NCBI GenBank assembly: GCA_964579725.1
Contig: CAZOHG010000027.1
Location: 1-47,983 of the forward strand
Origin: CAZOHG01 sp964579725
GTDB lineage: Bacteria > Zhuqueibacterota > JdFR-76 > BMS3Abin05
Direction: 5' to 3'
Length of the DNA stretch: 47,983 bases
Positions 33,279 to 42,044 of the stretch are shown one piece after another. The position numbers and the translations under genes were made by a program. Under the pieces are notes generated by a model, which was given only the letters and a program-made list of their open reading frames with translations, did no database searches and had not been told where the DNA came from. Each line of letters opens with the position of its first letter. The stretch's first letter is position 1.

Positions 33279-34170
33279 CGTGCGGTGCTTCGAGAATTTC
33301 CTGCTTTTGAGCGGGGTCTTCTTTTTGCTTTCTGCAGGTTCGGGACGGGCGCAGGTGCGGGCCGATTCCCTGAAAATTCCCCGGCGTCTCTACCTGCAGG
33401 TGGAACGCGACCTCGCCGTTTGGGATTCCGTTTCCCGCGCACCCCAAGCGATTTTTCGGGAATCCGGTTTTGTCACGATTTCCCGCCGCCGTTTCGAGGC
33501 GATTTACCCGGATATTGAATCCAATTTGCTGCGGTTTCTGACCTTTCGATTGAAAAAGCTGCGGGATTTGAGCCAAACCCTGAGGGCTTTGGTCAAAATC
33601 CGCTACCCGGATTCCACACTGAGTCCCTGCCGGTTTCTTCGGCTGCCCGGGGATTCGTGCGTTACCGTTTCACGCGCAATGTGGCGGAAAAATCTCCGGC
33701 AGCTTGCCGTTTTGCACGGGATTCTCACGGCGTCCAGCCGCGACTCCACACTCTTGTGGGAAACCACGGAACCGCCCGAAATCTCCACGAATTTTTGGGG
33801 CAAACCCTTTGTTAAATTGAGCGGGAAAATTCGCTTCCTCTCACCCCAACGGGACACCTTGTACACGCTTACCCTTCACCAACTGAAGCTTCCCGCAAAA
33901 ATCTCCCGCCATTTTTGGCAAGTGTGTTTGACGGCTAACTGGCAAATCCTGGCGGTTTTCGACAGACGGCCTCTTGTGCAGAGTCTGGCCTTTGGCATTT
34001 CCGTAGCGCACTACCGTCGATTTTTCGGAGAAATGTTTCTGGGAACCAAAGGCCTCGGCCTGGGTGTTGGCTGGCGAATTTTTGAAAATGCGGGTCCCCT
34101 GGTGGGAATTCAAGCCGATTTTAGCGGTGTGTGGCGTCCGACGGCAGGGTTGGCTTTTTTGTTGAATTAG
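33265..34170 (+). CDS. Exported protein of unknown function ending the amidase cassette
   Basis: A 301-residue protein with a signal peptide (residues 1-30; FLLLSGVFFLLSAGSGRAQ). The middle (about 35-130) is helical and basic with many Arg and Leu residues. The last 70 residues alternate Gly, aromatic and hydrophobic residues (FGISVAHYRRFFGEMFLG, GLGLGVGWRIF, VGIQADFSGVW) and end in a hydrophobic LAFLLN, a pattern of beta strands that could insert in or sit on the outer membrane. I do not recognise the family. It converges with the M29-like gene, 21 bp away. Confidence 0.7.
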   Translation: MIGRSVRCFENFLLLSGVFFLLSAGSGRAQVRADSLKIPRRLYLQVERDLAVWDSVSRAPQAIFRESGFVTISRRRFEAIYPDIESNLLRFLTFRLKKLRDLSQTLRALVKIRYPDSTLSPCRFLRLPGDSCVTVSRAMWRKNLRQLAVLHGILTASSRDSTLLWETTEPPEISTNFWGKPFVKLSGKIRFLSPQRDTLYTLTLHQLKLPAKISRHFWQVCLTANWQILAVFDRRPLVQSLAFGISVAHYRRFFGEMFLGTKGLGLGVGWRIFENAGPLVGIQADFSGVWRPTAGLAFLLN

Positions 34171-34191
34171 CGGTTTTTCCTGAGCAGCGGT

Positions 34192-35172
34192 TTAAATTAA
34201 AAACTTCCCCTGTTTCATGATCCACTTGTTGTCAATTTGAAGGGAAGCCTTTTTGAACGTTACCACAGGAAGACAGGGGTTCAGGAGATTGAGTTTGGAG
34301 TCCTCTTCGTTGCCAAAAGCGAGGTGAACAACGCCCCGGGCGCGTTGGTCAAGAACGGGGTTCCCGCTGAGTTTTCCGTGGGGATTTAATCCGATTCCAA
34401 CCCGGACAAGGGTGCGCCGGTTGGTTCGGTTGCGCCGCAAGGCTGCCCGGAACGCGGCCAGATCTTCTTGCGCGTAAATTTTGTTGAGGTGTCCGTTTCG
34501 AATCAGAAAACGGGCGGAGGATTTGAGCAAACCAACTTCAGCGACCGAGCCGTTAATCAGCAAATCGCCCGTGGCCGTGTCGGGCAGAGGCCGAAGCAGA
34601 ACGCGTCCCCCGGGCAGGCAACTGGTCTCACCGGGATTTCGAATCAAGCCGGTGTCAGCCAGGCAATGGCGGGGGTCAATTTTAAAGGAAAGGGCGTGTG
34701 AGGCATCCGTGTGAATCGTAAGGACCTTCCCTAATTTCAGAACATCCCGCAATTTTTCGGTATTGTGTACGAGGCTTTCCAGATCGAGGTCAATAAATCG
34801 AGCAAATTGTTCCGTGCGGAGGCCCGTTAAGCCGGCCCACCGAGCGTTGGAGTTGTGAGCCAGCCAAAAGTCAGCCCAGTCGAATCGGAATTCTTTGGCC
34901 ACGAACAGTGCCACATCCGCCTGCGTCAAAAACTGCAGCAGACGGACGGGGTTAGTTTTTTGAATATTGGGAGCCGAAAAGGCCATGACAAATGTTTGGG
35001 GGAACTGTTCGGCGGAAATTTGCCACAACTTGCGGGTCAAATCCCAGGAAAATTCGTCGCTAATCAGAAGAAAGGACTCACTCTTTTTCAGATTCAAATA
35101 GTTTTGCAGGAACAGATTGGCGGCACGAATGAACTTTTTGTGGCTTTTCGCGGAAGCGGGGAGTTTTCCCAT
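34192..35172 (-). CDS. M29-like aminopeptidase homologue, possibly degenerate
   Basis: A 326-residue protein resembling leucyl aminopeptidase T (family M29) in its second half: GETSCLPGGRVLLRPL, LLINGSVAEVGLL, VGIGLNPHGKLSGNPVLDQRARGVVHLAFG. M29 enzymes bind two metals, with a late His-x-Asp following the H-x-A-F/I-G strand. Here that segment reads EEDSKLNLLNPCLPVVTF, and no His-x-Asp is seen, so one metal site may be lost. The N-terminal half looks like the usual M29 alpha/beta domain. The start ATG has no strong ribosome binding site. It has its own promoter at 35299 and stands alone on the minus strand. Confidence 0.75.
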   Translation of the reverse strand: MGKLPASAKSHKKFIRAANLFLQNYLNLKKSESFLLISDEFSWDLTRKLWQISAEQFPQTFVMAFSAPNIQKTNPVRLLQFLTQADVALFVAKEFRFDWADFWLAHNSNARWAGLTGLRTEQFARFIDLDLESLVHNTEKLRDVLKLGKVLTIHTDASHALSFKIDPRHCLADTGLIRNPGETSCLPGGRVLLRPLPDTATGDLLINGSVAEVGLLKSSARFLIRNGHLNKIYAQEDLAAFRAALRRNRTNRRTLVRVGIGLNPHGKLSGNPVLDQRARGVVHLAFGNEEDSKLNLLNPCLPVVTFKKASLQIDNKWIMKQGKFLI

Positions 35173-35269
35173 TTTTCGAACCCGGAAATTTTGTGGCGTT
35201 AATCCGATTCTGAAAAAGACAGAAGTTGCTTCTATATGAACACGCGATTCAATTCGGAGAGGACAGTTC

Positions 35270-35299
35270 TAATTAAAACAAAAGTGAAGAAAATGTCAA
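35270..35299 (-). promoter_or_regulatory. Promoter for the M29-like gene
   Basis: On the minus strand, consensus TTGACA (35299-35294), an 18-bp spacer and TAATTA (35275-35270). The predicted leader is about 90 nt. Confidence 0.5.
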
Positions 35300-35331
35300 G
35301 GAATTTTTGCCTTTCCGTCCAAGATTTTTAT

Positions 35332-35359
35332 TTGAAATCCTGCCGAATTTTCGTATATT
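35332..35359 (+). promoter_or_regulatory. Promoter for the ecfT-truA run
   Basis: TTGAAA at 35332-35337, a 16-bp spacer, TATATT at 35354-35359. The -10 hexamer equals those at 558 and 15585. Confidence 0.6.
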
Positions 35360-35506
35360 CAAAAACAAAGCAAGGAATTTCGAAAAGAATCTCCTGAGGT
35401 TTTTAACCGCGTTTGTCGAGGTGCGGGTGTCAATTGGGGGTGGCTCGCCCAAGGCGCTTTTTGTGAACAACGCTCTGTTTGTCGAAAAAGGTCATTTTCG
35501 AATACC

Positions 35507-36304
35507 ATGTCACCCTTAAAAGATATTACGCTGGGGCAATATTTCCCTGTTCACTCTTTTCTTCACCAATTAGACCCGCGCACAAAGCTCATTGCTCTTT
35601 TGATTGTCATGTCGGCCATGGTTGCTACAAACAGCGTGGTGGCGTTTGCCGTTTTTTTTCTTTTTTTTGTTTTTTGGGTGCGTCTGGGGAAATTGCCGCT
35701 GGCATTGGTGACACGAAATTTGAGACCGTTTTTGTGGCTGTTTGTTTTGACATTTTTGTTAAATGTGGCGTACGGGTACGGACGCGTGCTGTGGCAAGTT
35801 CCTGCATTGCACCTGACAATTACGCAGGAGGGGCTCCTTCGAGCGGGCATTTACACCTTTCGAATTGTGTTGCTTATTTTGTTTGCCGGTATTTTCACGC
35901 TGGTAACTGCCCCGATTGAAATTACAGATGGTCTGTCCCGCTTGCTCCGCCCGCTTCGGCGTGTGGGGCTTCCGGTCTCGGAATTTGCCATGATGACCAC
36001 CATTGCCATTCGCTTCATTCCGCTGTTATTGGACGAAGCCGACCGGATTAAGAAAGCGCAACTTGCCCGGGGTGCCCAAATCGAAGGCAGTTTGCTACAG
36101 CGCGTCAGGGGGATTATTCCAATTATTTTGCCCCTTTTTTTGTCCGCCTTTCGGAAAGCAGATGACCTGGCCCTGGCCATGGAAGCGAGGTGCTACCAGA
36201 TTGGCAAGGAACGCACAAGTTTTAAGCAGTTGAAAATGACCGTCGGAGATTACGCCGTTCTGGTGGGGACAATCGGGCTGTCGGTGGGAGTACTCTGGAT
36301 TTGA
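35507..36304 (+). CDS. ecfT: Energy-coupling factor transporter transmembrane protein EcfT
   Basis: A 265-residue membrane protein that couples the two ECF ATPases to a vitamin- or metal-binding S component. It has the CbiQ/EcfT layout: LDPRTKLIAL at the start, five or six helices, and the two coupling-helix signatures AQLARGAQ (around residue 185) and LALAMEARCYQ (around 222) that dock into the ATPases. Unlike the usual ecfA1-ecfA2-ecfT-truA order, no ATPase gene is present upstream, so its partners lie elsewhere. The ribosome binding site is weak. truA follows with overlap. Confidence 0.92.
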   Translation: MSPLKDITLGQYFPVHSFLHQLDPRTKLIALLIVMSAMVATNSVVAFAVFFLFFVFWVRLGKLPLALVTRNLRPFLWLFVLTFLLNVAYGYGRVLWQVPALHLTITQEGLLRAGIYTFRIVLLILFAGIFTLVTAPIEITDGLSRLLRPLRRVGLPVSEFAMMTTIAIRFIPLLLDEADRIKKAQLARGAQIEGSLLQRVRGIIPIILPLFLSAFRKADDLALAMEARCYQIGKERTSFKQLKMTVGDYAVLVGTIGLSVGVLWI

Positions 36305-37050
36305 AAAAATGGAATTACAAATTGACCGTGGAATACGATGGAACCGATTTTTCGGGATTTCAGATTCAGCCTCGTGTCCGAACCGTGCAAGGTGAATTGG
36401 AAAGGGCCTTGCAGCGGCTTTTTCGCCGGGATTTTTGTCTAAGCGCCGCAGGGCGAACGGACGCCGGTGTACACGCCCGGGGGCAGGTGGTCAATGTGCA
36501 GGCGGAGAGAGAATTTCCTACGGGTGTTTTGCTGCGGGCCCTCAATGCCCATTTGCCGCGCGACATCGTGATTAAGCAGGCGGAACGGGTGCCTCCGGAA
36601 TTTCACGCCCGGTTTTCAGCCTGCGGCCGAGAGTACGTGTACCAAATAACGCAGGAACCCACTGCCCTGAATCGGCGTTTTGTCTGGCAGATTTCCTTTC
36701 GGGTAGATGAGGACAAGCTGCGTGCCTGCGCTGAAATTCTTCGACAAAAACGGAATTTCGAATCCTTTACCAAAGCCAGGGCCGAAGTCAAATCTTACGA
36801 ATGTGAGATTCAGGAAGCACAGTGGGAGATATTGGGTAACCGGCTTTTTTTTCACATTTCGGCCAATCGTTTTCTGCACAATATGGTGCGGATTTTAGTA
36901 GGTACCATGATTGAAGTAGCACGGGGTCGATTTTCCCTGGAAGCGTTTGACCGCATGTTCGAAGCTCGAGACCGCCGAGCGGCAGGATTGACGGCTCCGG
37001 CGCGTGGTCTGATTCTGGAAAAAGTGCGCTACGAATGCGATCCCAAATAA
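36301..37050 (+). CDS. truA: tRNA pseudouridine(38-40) synthase TruA
   Basis: A 249-residue enzyme that makes pseudouridine at positions 38-40 of the tRNA anticodon stem. The catalytic aspartate is D54 in AGRTDAGVHA. YDGTDFSGFQ at the start and RFLHNMVRILVGTMIEV near residue 195 are conserved. The start is a TTG overlapping the ecfT stop as TTGA, so translation is probably coupled. The ecfT-truA link is conserved in many bacteria. Confidence 0.97.
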   Translation: MKKWNYKLTVEYDGTDFSGFQIQPRVRTVQGELERALQRLFRRDFCLSAAGRTDAGVHARGQVVNVQAEREFPTGVLLRALNAHLPRDIVIKQAERVPPEFHARFSACGREYVYQITQEPTALNRRFVWQISFRVDEDKLRACAEILRQKRNFESFTKARAEVKSYECEIQEAQWEILGNRLFFHISANRFLHNMVRILVGTMIEVARGRFSLEAFDRMFEARDRRAAGLTAPARGLILEKVRYECDPK

Positions 37051-37098
37051 AATGAAAGAATTTTACACCCTGAACCACCGAATACGGAGGAGCACAAG

Positions 37099-37767
37099 AT
37101 GAAGTTTTTCATTGACACAGCCAATTTGGACGAAATTCGCGAAGCGGCCCGTTTAGGCATTTTAGACGGAGTGACCACGAATCCCTCGCTCATGGCCCGA
37201 GAAGCCGGAAAGGGAAAAACTTTTCGAGAAATCCTGACGGAAATTTGTGAGTTGGTAGACGGCCCCATTAGTGCCGAAGCCGTCAGCCTCGATTACGAAG
37301 GCATCGTACGCGAAGGGCGGGAATTAGCCAAGATTCACAAAAATATTGTCGTTAAAGTGCCGGTCATAAAAGAAGGGTTGAAAGCCGTTAAAACGTTGGA
37401 AGAAGAGGGCATTCGAACCAATGTGACACTGGTTTTTTCCCCAAGCCAGGGTTTACTGGCGGCAAAAGCCGGTGCCTCTTTCGTCAGTCCGTTCGTCGGG
37501 CGTTTGGACGACATCAGCCACTACGGAATGGACCTGGTCAGGCAATTGGTGGAAATCTTTACCAATTACGGCATCGAAACGGAAATCATTGTGGCCAGTA
37601 TTCGAAATCCGTTGCACGTGGTGGAAGCCGCTCAAATCGGGGCACACATTGCCACCATTCCGTTCAAGGTGATTAACCAATTGGTCAAGCACCCGCTAAC
37701 AGACATCGGAATTGAACGCTTTTTGGCCGACTGGGACAAAGCCAAAAAGTCCTTGGGAATGAATTAG
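37099..37767 (+). CDS. fsa: Transaldolase family protein (fructose-6-phosphate aldolase/TalC-like)
   Basis: A 222-residue small transaldolase-type TIM barrel. K86 in NIVVKVPV is the Schiff-base lysine. DGVTTNPSLMAREAGK and TNVTLVFSPSQGLLAAKAGASFVSPFVGRLDD are family signatures. Short forms of this length act as fructose-6-phosphate aldolase or as transaldolase in the pentose phosphate pathway; the sequence alone does not decide. The F/Q residue that distinguishes them is at the barrel FSPSQ segment. A GGAGGAG ribosome binding site precedes the ATG. It is 19 nt ahead of the htrA start. Confidence 0.95.
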   Translation: MKFFIDTANLDEIREAARLGILDGVTTNPSLMAREAGKGKTFREILTEICELVDGPISAEAVSLDYEGIVREGRELAKIHKNIVVKVPVIKEGLKAVKTLEEEGIRTNVTLVFSPSQGLLAAKAGASFVSPFVGRLDDISHYGMDLVRQLVEIFTNYGIETEIIVASIRNPLHVVEAAQIGAHIATIPFKVINQLVKHPLTDIGIERFLADWDKAKKSLGMN

Positions 37768-37786
37768 AAAAATGAGGGAGGGCAGA

Positions 37787-38992
37787 ATGGAAGGAAAAAT
37801 CGGGCGTGTTACCGCCCTGTTTTTACTGGTTACGTTGTTTTCTTTGAGTTGTTCGGCACGCGAATCGGATCGAGCCCCGGCGGCTTCCTCGGATTCGAGT
37901 AGGGCGACATTGTTTACGGAAGGTCAGAGCGGGCAAAATGTGAAACAAAAGGCGATTCACGACGCCTTGGCTGCCCGAGAAAATGCCATTACTCGGGCCG
38001 TTCAAAAAGTGGCACCCGCGGTGGTTGGCGTGAATGTGACCCAAATTCAGGAATACGTGGCCAGCCCGTTTTCGGAAGACCCGTTTTTTCAGTTCTTTTT
38101 CCCTGGCACCCGCTACCGCCAGGAAGTGAAAAGCCTGGGCTCGGGGTTTTTGATTTCGCCGGACGGCTACATTGTAACCAACGAGCACGTGGTGCACAAC
38201 GCCATTAAAATCATGGTAACAATGGTGGCCGGGAAAAAATACCCGGCCAAATTGGTGGGTGCCGATTACACCACCGATTTAGCCCTTTTGAAAATTAAGG
38301 GCAAGAATCTACCCTATTGTGTTTTGGGCAATTCGGACAACGTTATTGTAGGTGAATGGGCCATTGCTCTGGGAAACCCGTTTGGATTGTTTGAAATCAG
38401 CCGCCACCCGTCGGTAACCGTCGGTGTGATTAGCGGCACGCACCTCAATTTTGGCAAACAGGGCGGAAATCGGGTGTACCAGGACATGCTCCAGACAGAT
38501 GCTTCCATTAATCCGGGCAACAGTGGGGGGCCCATGGCCGATGCGGTCGGAGAAATCATGGGGGTGAACACCTTTATTTTTACCGGCGGGCAGTATAGCG
38601 AAGGTTCCATCGGACTGGGGTTTGCCATCCCGATTAACCGCGTGAAGCGCGTGGTAGCCGATTTGAAAAAGTACGGCAAGGTGAATCGCCAATTTTGGAC
38701 AGGGCTGGAAATCGACAACATTAATTACCTCGTGGCTCGGTATTTCGGTCTGTCTTCCACAAACGGCGTCATTGTGACCAACGTCAAACCCAACAGTCCC
38801 GCTGAAAGAGCCGGGTTGCGCGTGGGCGATATTATTTTGGCCATTAACGGTCAGACTGTGCACGGCACCGAAGATATTTGGGACATTTTAACCAATATGG
38901 ATGCCAAGGCGGGTGACGTGCTGCAACTGAAGGTGTTTCGCAAGGGCAAGATCCTGAGGATCCCACTGCGCCTTGCCCCGCTTCAACAGTAA
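37787..38992 (+). CDS. HtrA/DegP-type periplasmic serine protease with one PDZ domain
   Basis: A 401-residue protease for misfolded envelope proteins. The N-terminus is hydrophobic and ends in C22 (LFSLS-C), a weak lipobox, so it may be a lipoprotein or simply exported. The trypsin-like domain has the full triad: H134 (TNEHVV), D164 (TTDLALLKI) and S246 (NPGNSGGPM). One PDZ domain follows (about 300-395; NGVIVTNVKPNSPAERAGLRVGDIILAING). DegP has two PDZs, DegS one. ATG 37787 has GGAGGG 6 nt upstream; an in-frame ATG lies 5 codons earlier. It may belong to the same stress network as the sigma/anti-sigma/RseB set, but no shared promoter is seen. Confidence 0.95.
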   Translation: MEGKIGRVTALFLLVTLFSLSCSARESDRAPAASSDSSRATLFTEGQSGQNVKQKAIHDALAARENAITRAVQKVAPAVVGVNVTQIQEYVASPFSEDPFFQFFFPGTRYRQEVKSLGSGFLISPDGYIVTNEHVVHNAIKIMVTMVAGKKYPAKLVGADYTTDLALLKIKGKNLPYCVLGNSDNVIVGEWAIALGNPFGLFEISRHPSVTVGVISGTHLNFGKQGGNRVYQDMLQTDASINPGNSGGPMADAVGEIMGVNTFIFTGGQYSEGSIGLGFAIPINRVKRVVADLKKYGKVNRQFWTGLEIDNINYLVARYFGLSSTNGVIVTNVKPNSPAERAGLRVGDIILAINGQTVHGTEDIWDILTNMDAKAGDVLQLKVFRKGKILRIPLRLAPLQQ

Positions 38993-39300
38993 AAAATCCC
39001 GGGACGCCGCCGTGTGAGTCGAAACAAAAGGAATGGGCACAAGATAAAAGGACGATCGACGGCGTTTTTCGAGAAAAATCGCGAAGCGCAATTCACCGGA
39101 ATTAGCCCACAGTAGCGAGAAAAATTAGGGGTGAACCGTAAAGGAAAGGGCCCAAAAGCCAACAGTTTGCAGCCCGATTTTGACCAATCTGTTCTTTTTG
39201 AGGAAACTGCAAAAATAGGTTGATAATGGGGTAAAAAATCGTTATTTTTAAATCTATTGCAAAAGTGGAAAGGGTTTCGTAGGCAAATTCCGAGTGCTGC
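38993..39300. other. Spacer between htrA and purB
   Basis: The gap has a weak terminator-like element after htrA: ACGCC at 39004 can pair with GGCGT at 39061, followed by T5, but the loop is over 50 nt. A probable promoter for purB lies at 39220-39248. No gene and no recognised purine riboswitch aptamer was seen. Confidence 0.45.
39220..39248 (+). promoter_or_regulatory. Probable promoter for the purB run
   Basis: TTGATA at 39220-39225, a 17-bp spacer and TATTTT at 39243-39248, about 52 nt before the purB start codon. Confidence 0.55.
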
Positions 39301-40599
39301 ATGATTGAACGGTACACACGTCCCGAAATGGGGGCTATTTGGACGGACGAAAATAAATTCCGCAAGTGGTTGCAGGTGGAACTGGCTGTCTGCGAGGTTC
39401 AGGCGGAGAGGGGGCGCATTCCCAGGGAAGCTTTTGAGAGAATTAGGCGCCGGGCCAATTTCGATCTGAAACGCATTGCAGAAATCGAAGCCGAGGTCAA
39501 CCACGACGTCATTGCGTTTCTAACCAGCGTTGCCGAGTTTGTGGGGCCGGATTCGCGCTACATTCATCTCGGACTGACGTCTTCGGATGTGCTGGACACG
39601 GCCAACGCCCTCCTGTTAAAGGAGGCGGGGGAGCGGCTGCTCCGAGATTTGCAAGCTTTGCAGGACGTTCTGAAACGCCGGGCTTTAGAATTTAAGGACA
39701 CGCCCTGTATTGGCCGTACACACGGTGTGCACGCTGAACCCATGACGTTCGGACTCAAATTGGCTCTGTGGCTGGAGGAGACCCGCCGCAATAGCCAGCG
39801 TTTGAAAGCCGCCGTTGAGGCCATTTCCGTAGGGAAAATTTCCGGTGCAGTCGGGACATTTGCCCATTTGGACCCAGAAGTGGAGGAAAAAACCTGCGCC
39901 AAGTTGGGCCTGAAGCCGGCACCGGTTTCCAACCAAATTGTGCAGCGGGACCGCTACGCGCAGTTTGTCACCACGCTGGCCATTATTGGCTCTTCTCTGG
40001 AAAAATTCTCCACGGAAATTCGGGCGCTTCAAAAAACGGAGGTGTTGGAAGCCGAAGAATTTTTCAGCAAGGGGCAAAAGGGTTCGTCGGCAATGCCGCA
40101 CAAAAAAAATCCCATTACCTGCGAGCGAATGGCGGGGTTGGCGCGCCTTTTGCGCGGGTACGCCCTCACAGCGATGGAAAACATTACCTTGTGGCACGAG
40201 CGGGACATCAGCCATTCGTCTGCGGAGCGGATTATTTTGCCCGACAGTACCATTGCACTGGACTACATGTTGTACAAATTGACCCAAATTATTGACCAGT
40301 TGCAGGTGTACCCGGAAAACATGCGCCGAAATCTGGAGTTAACCAAGGGGGTTATTTTCTCCCAGCCGCTTCTTTTACTTTTGGCGGAAAAAGGTTTGAC
40401 GCGCGAAGAGGCGTACCGTCTGGTTCAGAAGCGGGCGCACAGTGCCTGGCAATTGGGTCAATCCTTTAAGGAAGCGGTGGAACAGGATTCCGAATTGCGC
40501 CGGTACCTCTCGAAAGAAGACATCGACCGGGCGTTTGATTTGAATCACAATTTGCGCAACGTAGAAGCGATTTTTCGCCGAATCGGGCTGCTGAATTAA
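39301..40599 (+). CDS. purB: Adenylosuccinate lyase
   Basis: A 432-residue fumarase-superfamily enzyme acting twice in purine synthesis: it releases fumarate from SAICAR and from adenylosuccinate. It opens with MIERYTRPEMGAIW, holds TSSDVLDTANALL and GRTHGVHAEPMTFG, and has the signature loop SSAMPHKKNP near residue 263 with the catalytic serine. Length is typical. It starts a run with purC, psd, pssA, purS and purQ, although 71 nt separate it from purC. Confidence 0.97.
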   Translation: MIERYTRPEMGAIWTDENKFRKWLQVELAVCEVQAERGRIPREAFERIRRRANFDLKRIAEIEAEVNHDVIAFLTSVAEFVGPDSRYIHLGLTSSDVLDTANALLLKEAGERLLRDLQALQDVLKRRALEFKDTPCIGRTHGVHAEPMTFGLKLALWLEETRRNSQRLKAAVEAISVGKISGAVGTFAHLDPEVEEKTCAKLGLKPAPVSNQIVQRDRYAQFVTTLAIIGSSLEKFSTEIRALQKTEVLEAEEFFSKGQKGSSAMPHKKNPITCERMAGLARLLRGYALTAMENITLWHERDISHSSAERIILPDSTIALDYMLYKLTQIIDQLQVYPENMRRNLELTKGVIFSQPLLLLLAEKGLTREEAYRLVQKRAHSAWQLGQSFKEAVEQDSELRRYLSKEDIDRAFDLNHNLRNVEAIFRRIGLLN

Positions 40600-40670
40600 A
40601 AGGAAAAAAAACGGCGGTTTTTGGGGAAAGGGAAAACGAAGGGATCAAATCGAATAGTAGGAGAAAAATC

Positions 40671-41384
40671 TTGAAAAAGGGTGAACTTCTGTACGAAGGC
40701 AAGGCAAAAAAGTTGTACGCAACGGATGACCCGAATTTGGTCATTCAGGAATTTAAGGACGACGCAACCGCCTTTAACGGGAAGAAAAAAGGCACAATTC
40801 AGGACAAGGGTATTGTCAATAACAAAATGTCCGCCTTTATTTTTGAATTTCTTGAAAGTTACCACATTCCCACGCATTTCGAAAAGGTGTTGTCGGATCG
40901 AGAAATGCTGGTCAAAAAGTTGAAGATTGTGCCCATTGAAGTGGTCATGCGCAATATCGCGACGGGCAGCTTGGTCAAGCGTTACGGGTTGGAAGACGGC
41001 AAAGACCTGGACTACCCCGTACTGGAGTTTTATTTAAAGAACGACGATTTAGATGACCCCATGATGAACGAACACCACGCGGTGGCCTTTGGCCTGGCCA
41101 CGCCCGAAGAAATGGCCACCATTACCCGGTTTGCCATGAAAATCAATGCAATTTTAAAGTCGTTTTTTATTCGGCGCAAAATACGCCTGGTAGATTTTAA
41201 ATTGGAGTTTGGCCGCTACGAGGACAAAATCATTTTGGGAGACGAAATTTCCCCGGACACCTGCCGTTTGTGGGACCTGGAAACCGGTAAAAAGCTGGAC
41301 AAAGACCGTTTCCGTCAGGATCTGGGTGACGTGGAAGAAGCCTACCAGGAAGTTCTGGCTCGCGTTGTACACGGAGGAGTTTAA
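40671..41384 (+). CDS. purC: Phosphoribosylaminoimidazole-succinocarboxamide synthase
   Basis: A 237-residue SAICAR synthetase that couples CAIR to aspartate with ATP in purine synthesis. Signature pieces are LYEGKAKKLYAT, MRNIATGSLVKRYG, and VDFKLEFGR followed by LGDEISPDTCRLWD. The length fits the small bacterial form. The start is TTG with AGGAG 7 nt upstream. Its product SAICAR is the substrate of the adjacent purB product. Confidence 0.97.
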   Translation: MKKGELLYEGKAKKLYATDDPNLVIQEFKDDATAFNGKKKGTIQDKGIVNNKMSAFIFEFLESYHIPTHFEKVLSDREMLVKKLKIVPIEVVMRNIATGSLVKRYGLEDGKDLDYPVLEFYLKNDDLDDPMMNEHHAVAFGLATPEEMATITRFAMKINAILKSFFIRRKIRLVDFKLEFGRYEDKIILGDEISPDTCRLWDLETGKKLDKDRFRQDLGDVEEAYQEVLARVVHGGV

Positions 41385-41390
41385 ACGCTG

Positions 41391-42044
41391 ATGCTTGCCA
41401 AAGACGGCTTGGGAACATTGGGAGCGATTCTTTTTCTGACCCTGCTTTTTACAGCAGGGCTCTGGCTGAATCATTCCCTGGTCATGAAAATTTTTGTCGT
41501 TTTTTTGTGGATTTTTACGCTTTTTTCGATTTACTTTTTCCGCGACCCCGATCGCGTTATTCCGCCCGGTGAAAACACGATTGTGTCCCCGGCGGACGGG
41601 AAAGTGATTATAATTCGAAAGGTTCAAGAAGACCGCTATTTGCACGCTCCGGCGACGCAGGTCAGCATTTTTATGTCGGTTTTTAATGTGCATGTCAATC
41701 GAATTCCCATGAGCGGTGTGGTGGGATATTTTCAATATTATCGGGGGAAATTCCTGCCGGCGTACCGCGAGAAGGCTTCTATGGACAACGAGCAAACGGT
41801 GATCGGGATTGAAAACGGCTCGCACAAGATCTTGTTTAAGCAAATTGCGGGCATTATTGCGCGGCGCGTGGTTTGTCATGTTCGGGAGGGGTACCATGTG
41901 CAAAAGGGAGAACGTTTCGGAATGATTAAATTCGGTTCCCGTGCCGATATATTTTTGCCGGAAGATGTGGAGATTAAAGTGAAATTGAATCAAAAGGTTA
42001 AAGGAGGCGAGACGATCCTTGGCGAATTCAAATCTAAAAATTAA
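41391..42044 (+). CDS. psd: Phosphatidylserine decarboxylase proenzyme (short, type II-like)
   Basis: A 217-residue membrane enzyme that makes phosphatidylethanolamine. It has an N-terminal membrane region (about 10-50), YFFRDPDRVIPPGENTIVSPADGKV, FMSVFNVHVNRIP, and the self-cleavage site G182-S183 in KFGSRADIF. There S183 becomes the pyruvoyl group of the alpha chain. The short form without an LGST motif is common in archaea and many non-proteobacteria. It lies 6 nt after purC and overlaps pssA by 26 nt. Confidence 0.94.
   Translation: MLAKDGLGTLGAILFLTLLFTAGLWLNHSLVMKIFVVFLWIFTLFSIYFFRDPDRVIPPGENTIVSPADGKVIIIRKVQEDRYLHAPATQVSIFMSVFNVHVNRIPMSGVVGYFQYYRGKFLPAYREKASMDNEQTVIGIENGSHKILFKQIAGIIARRVVCHVREGYHVQKGERFGMIKFGSRADIFLPEDVEIKVKLNQKVKGGETILGEFKSKN

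Larger units (their letters stand above)
35173..35506. other. Divergent promoter region between the M29-like gene and ecfT
   Basis: The gap holds a minus-strand promoter (35270-35299) and a plus-strand promoter (35332-35359), back to back with about 30 bp between them. The rest of the plus-strand leader (about 140 nt) shows no clear fold. No gene is seen. Confidence 0.5.
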
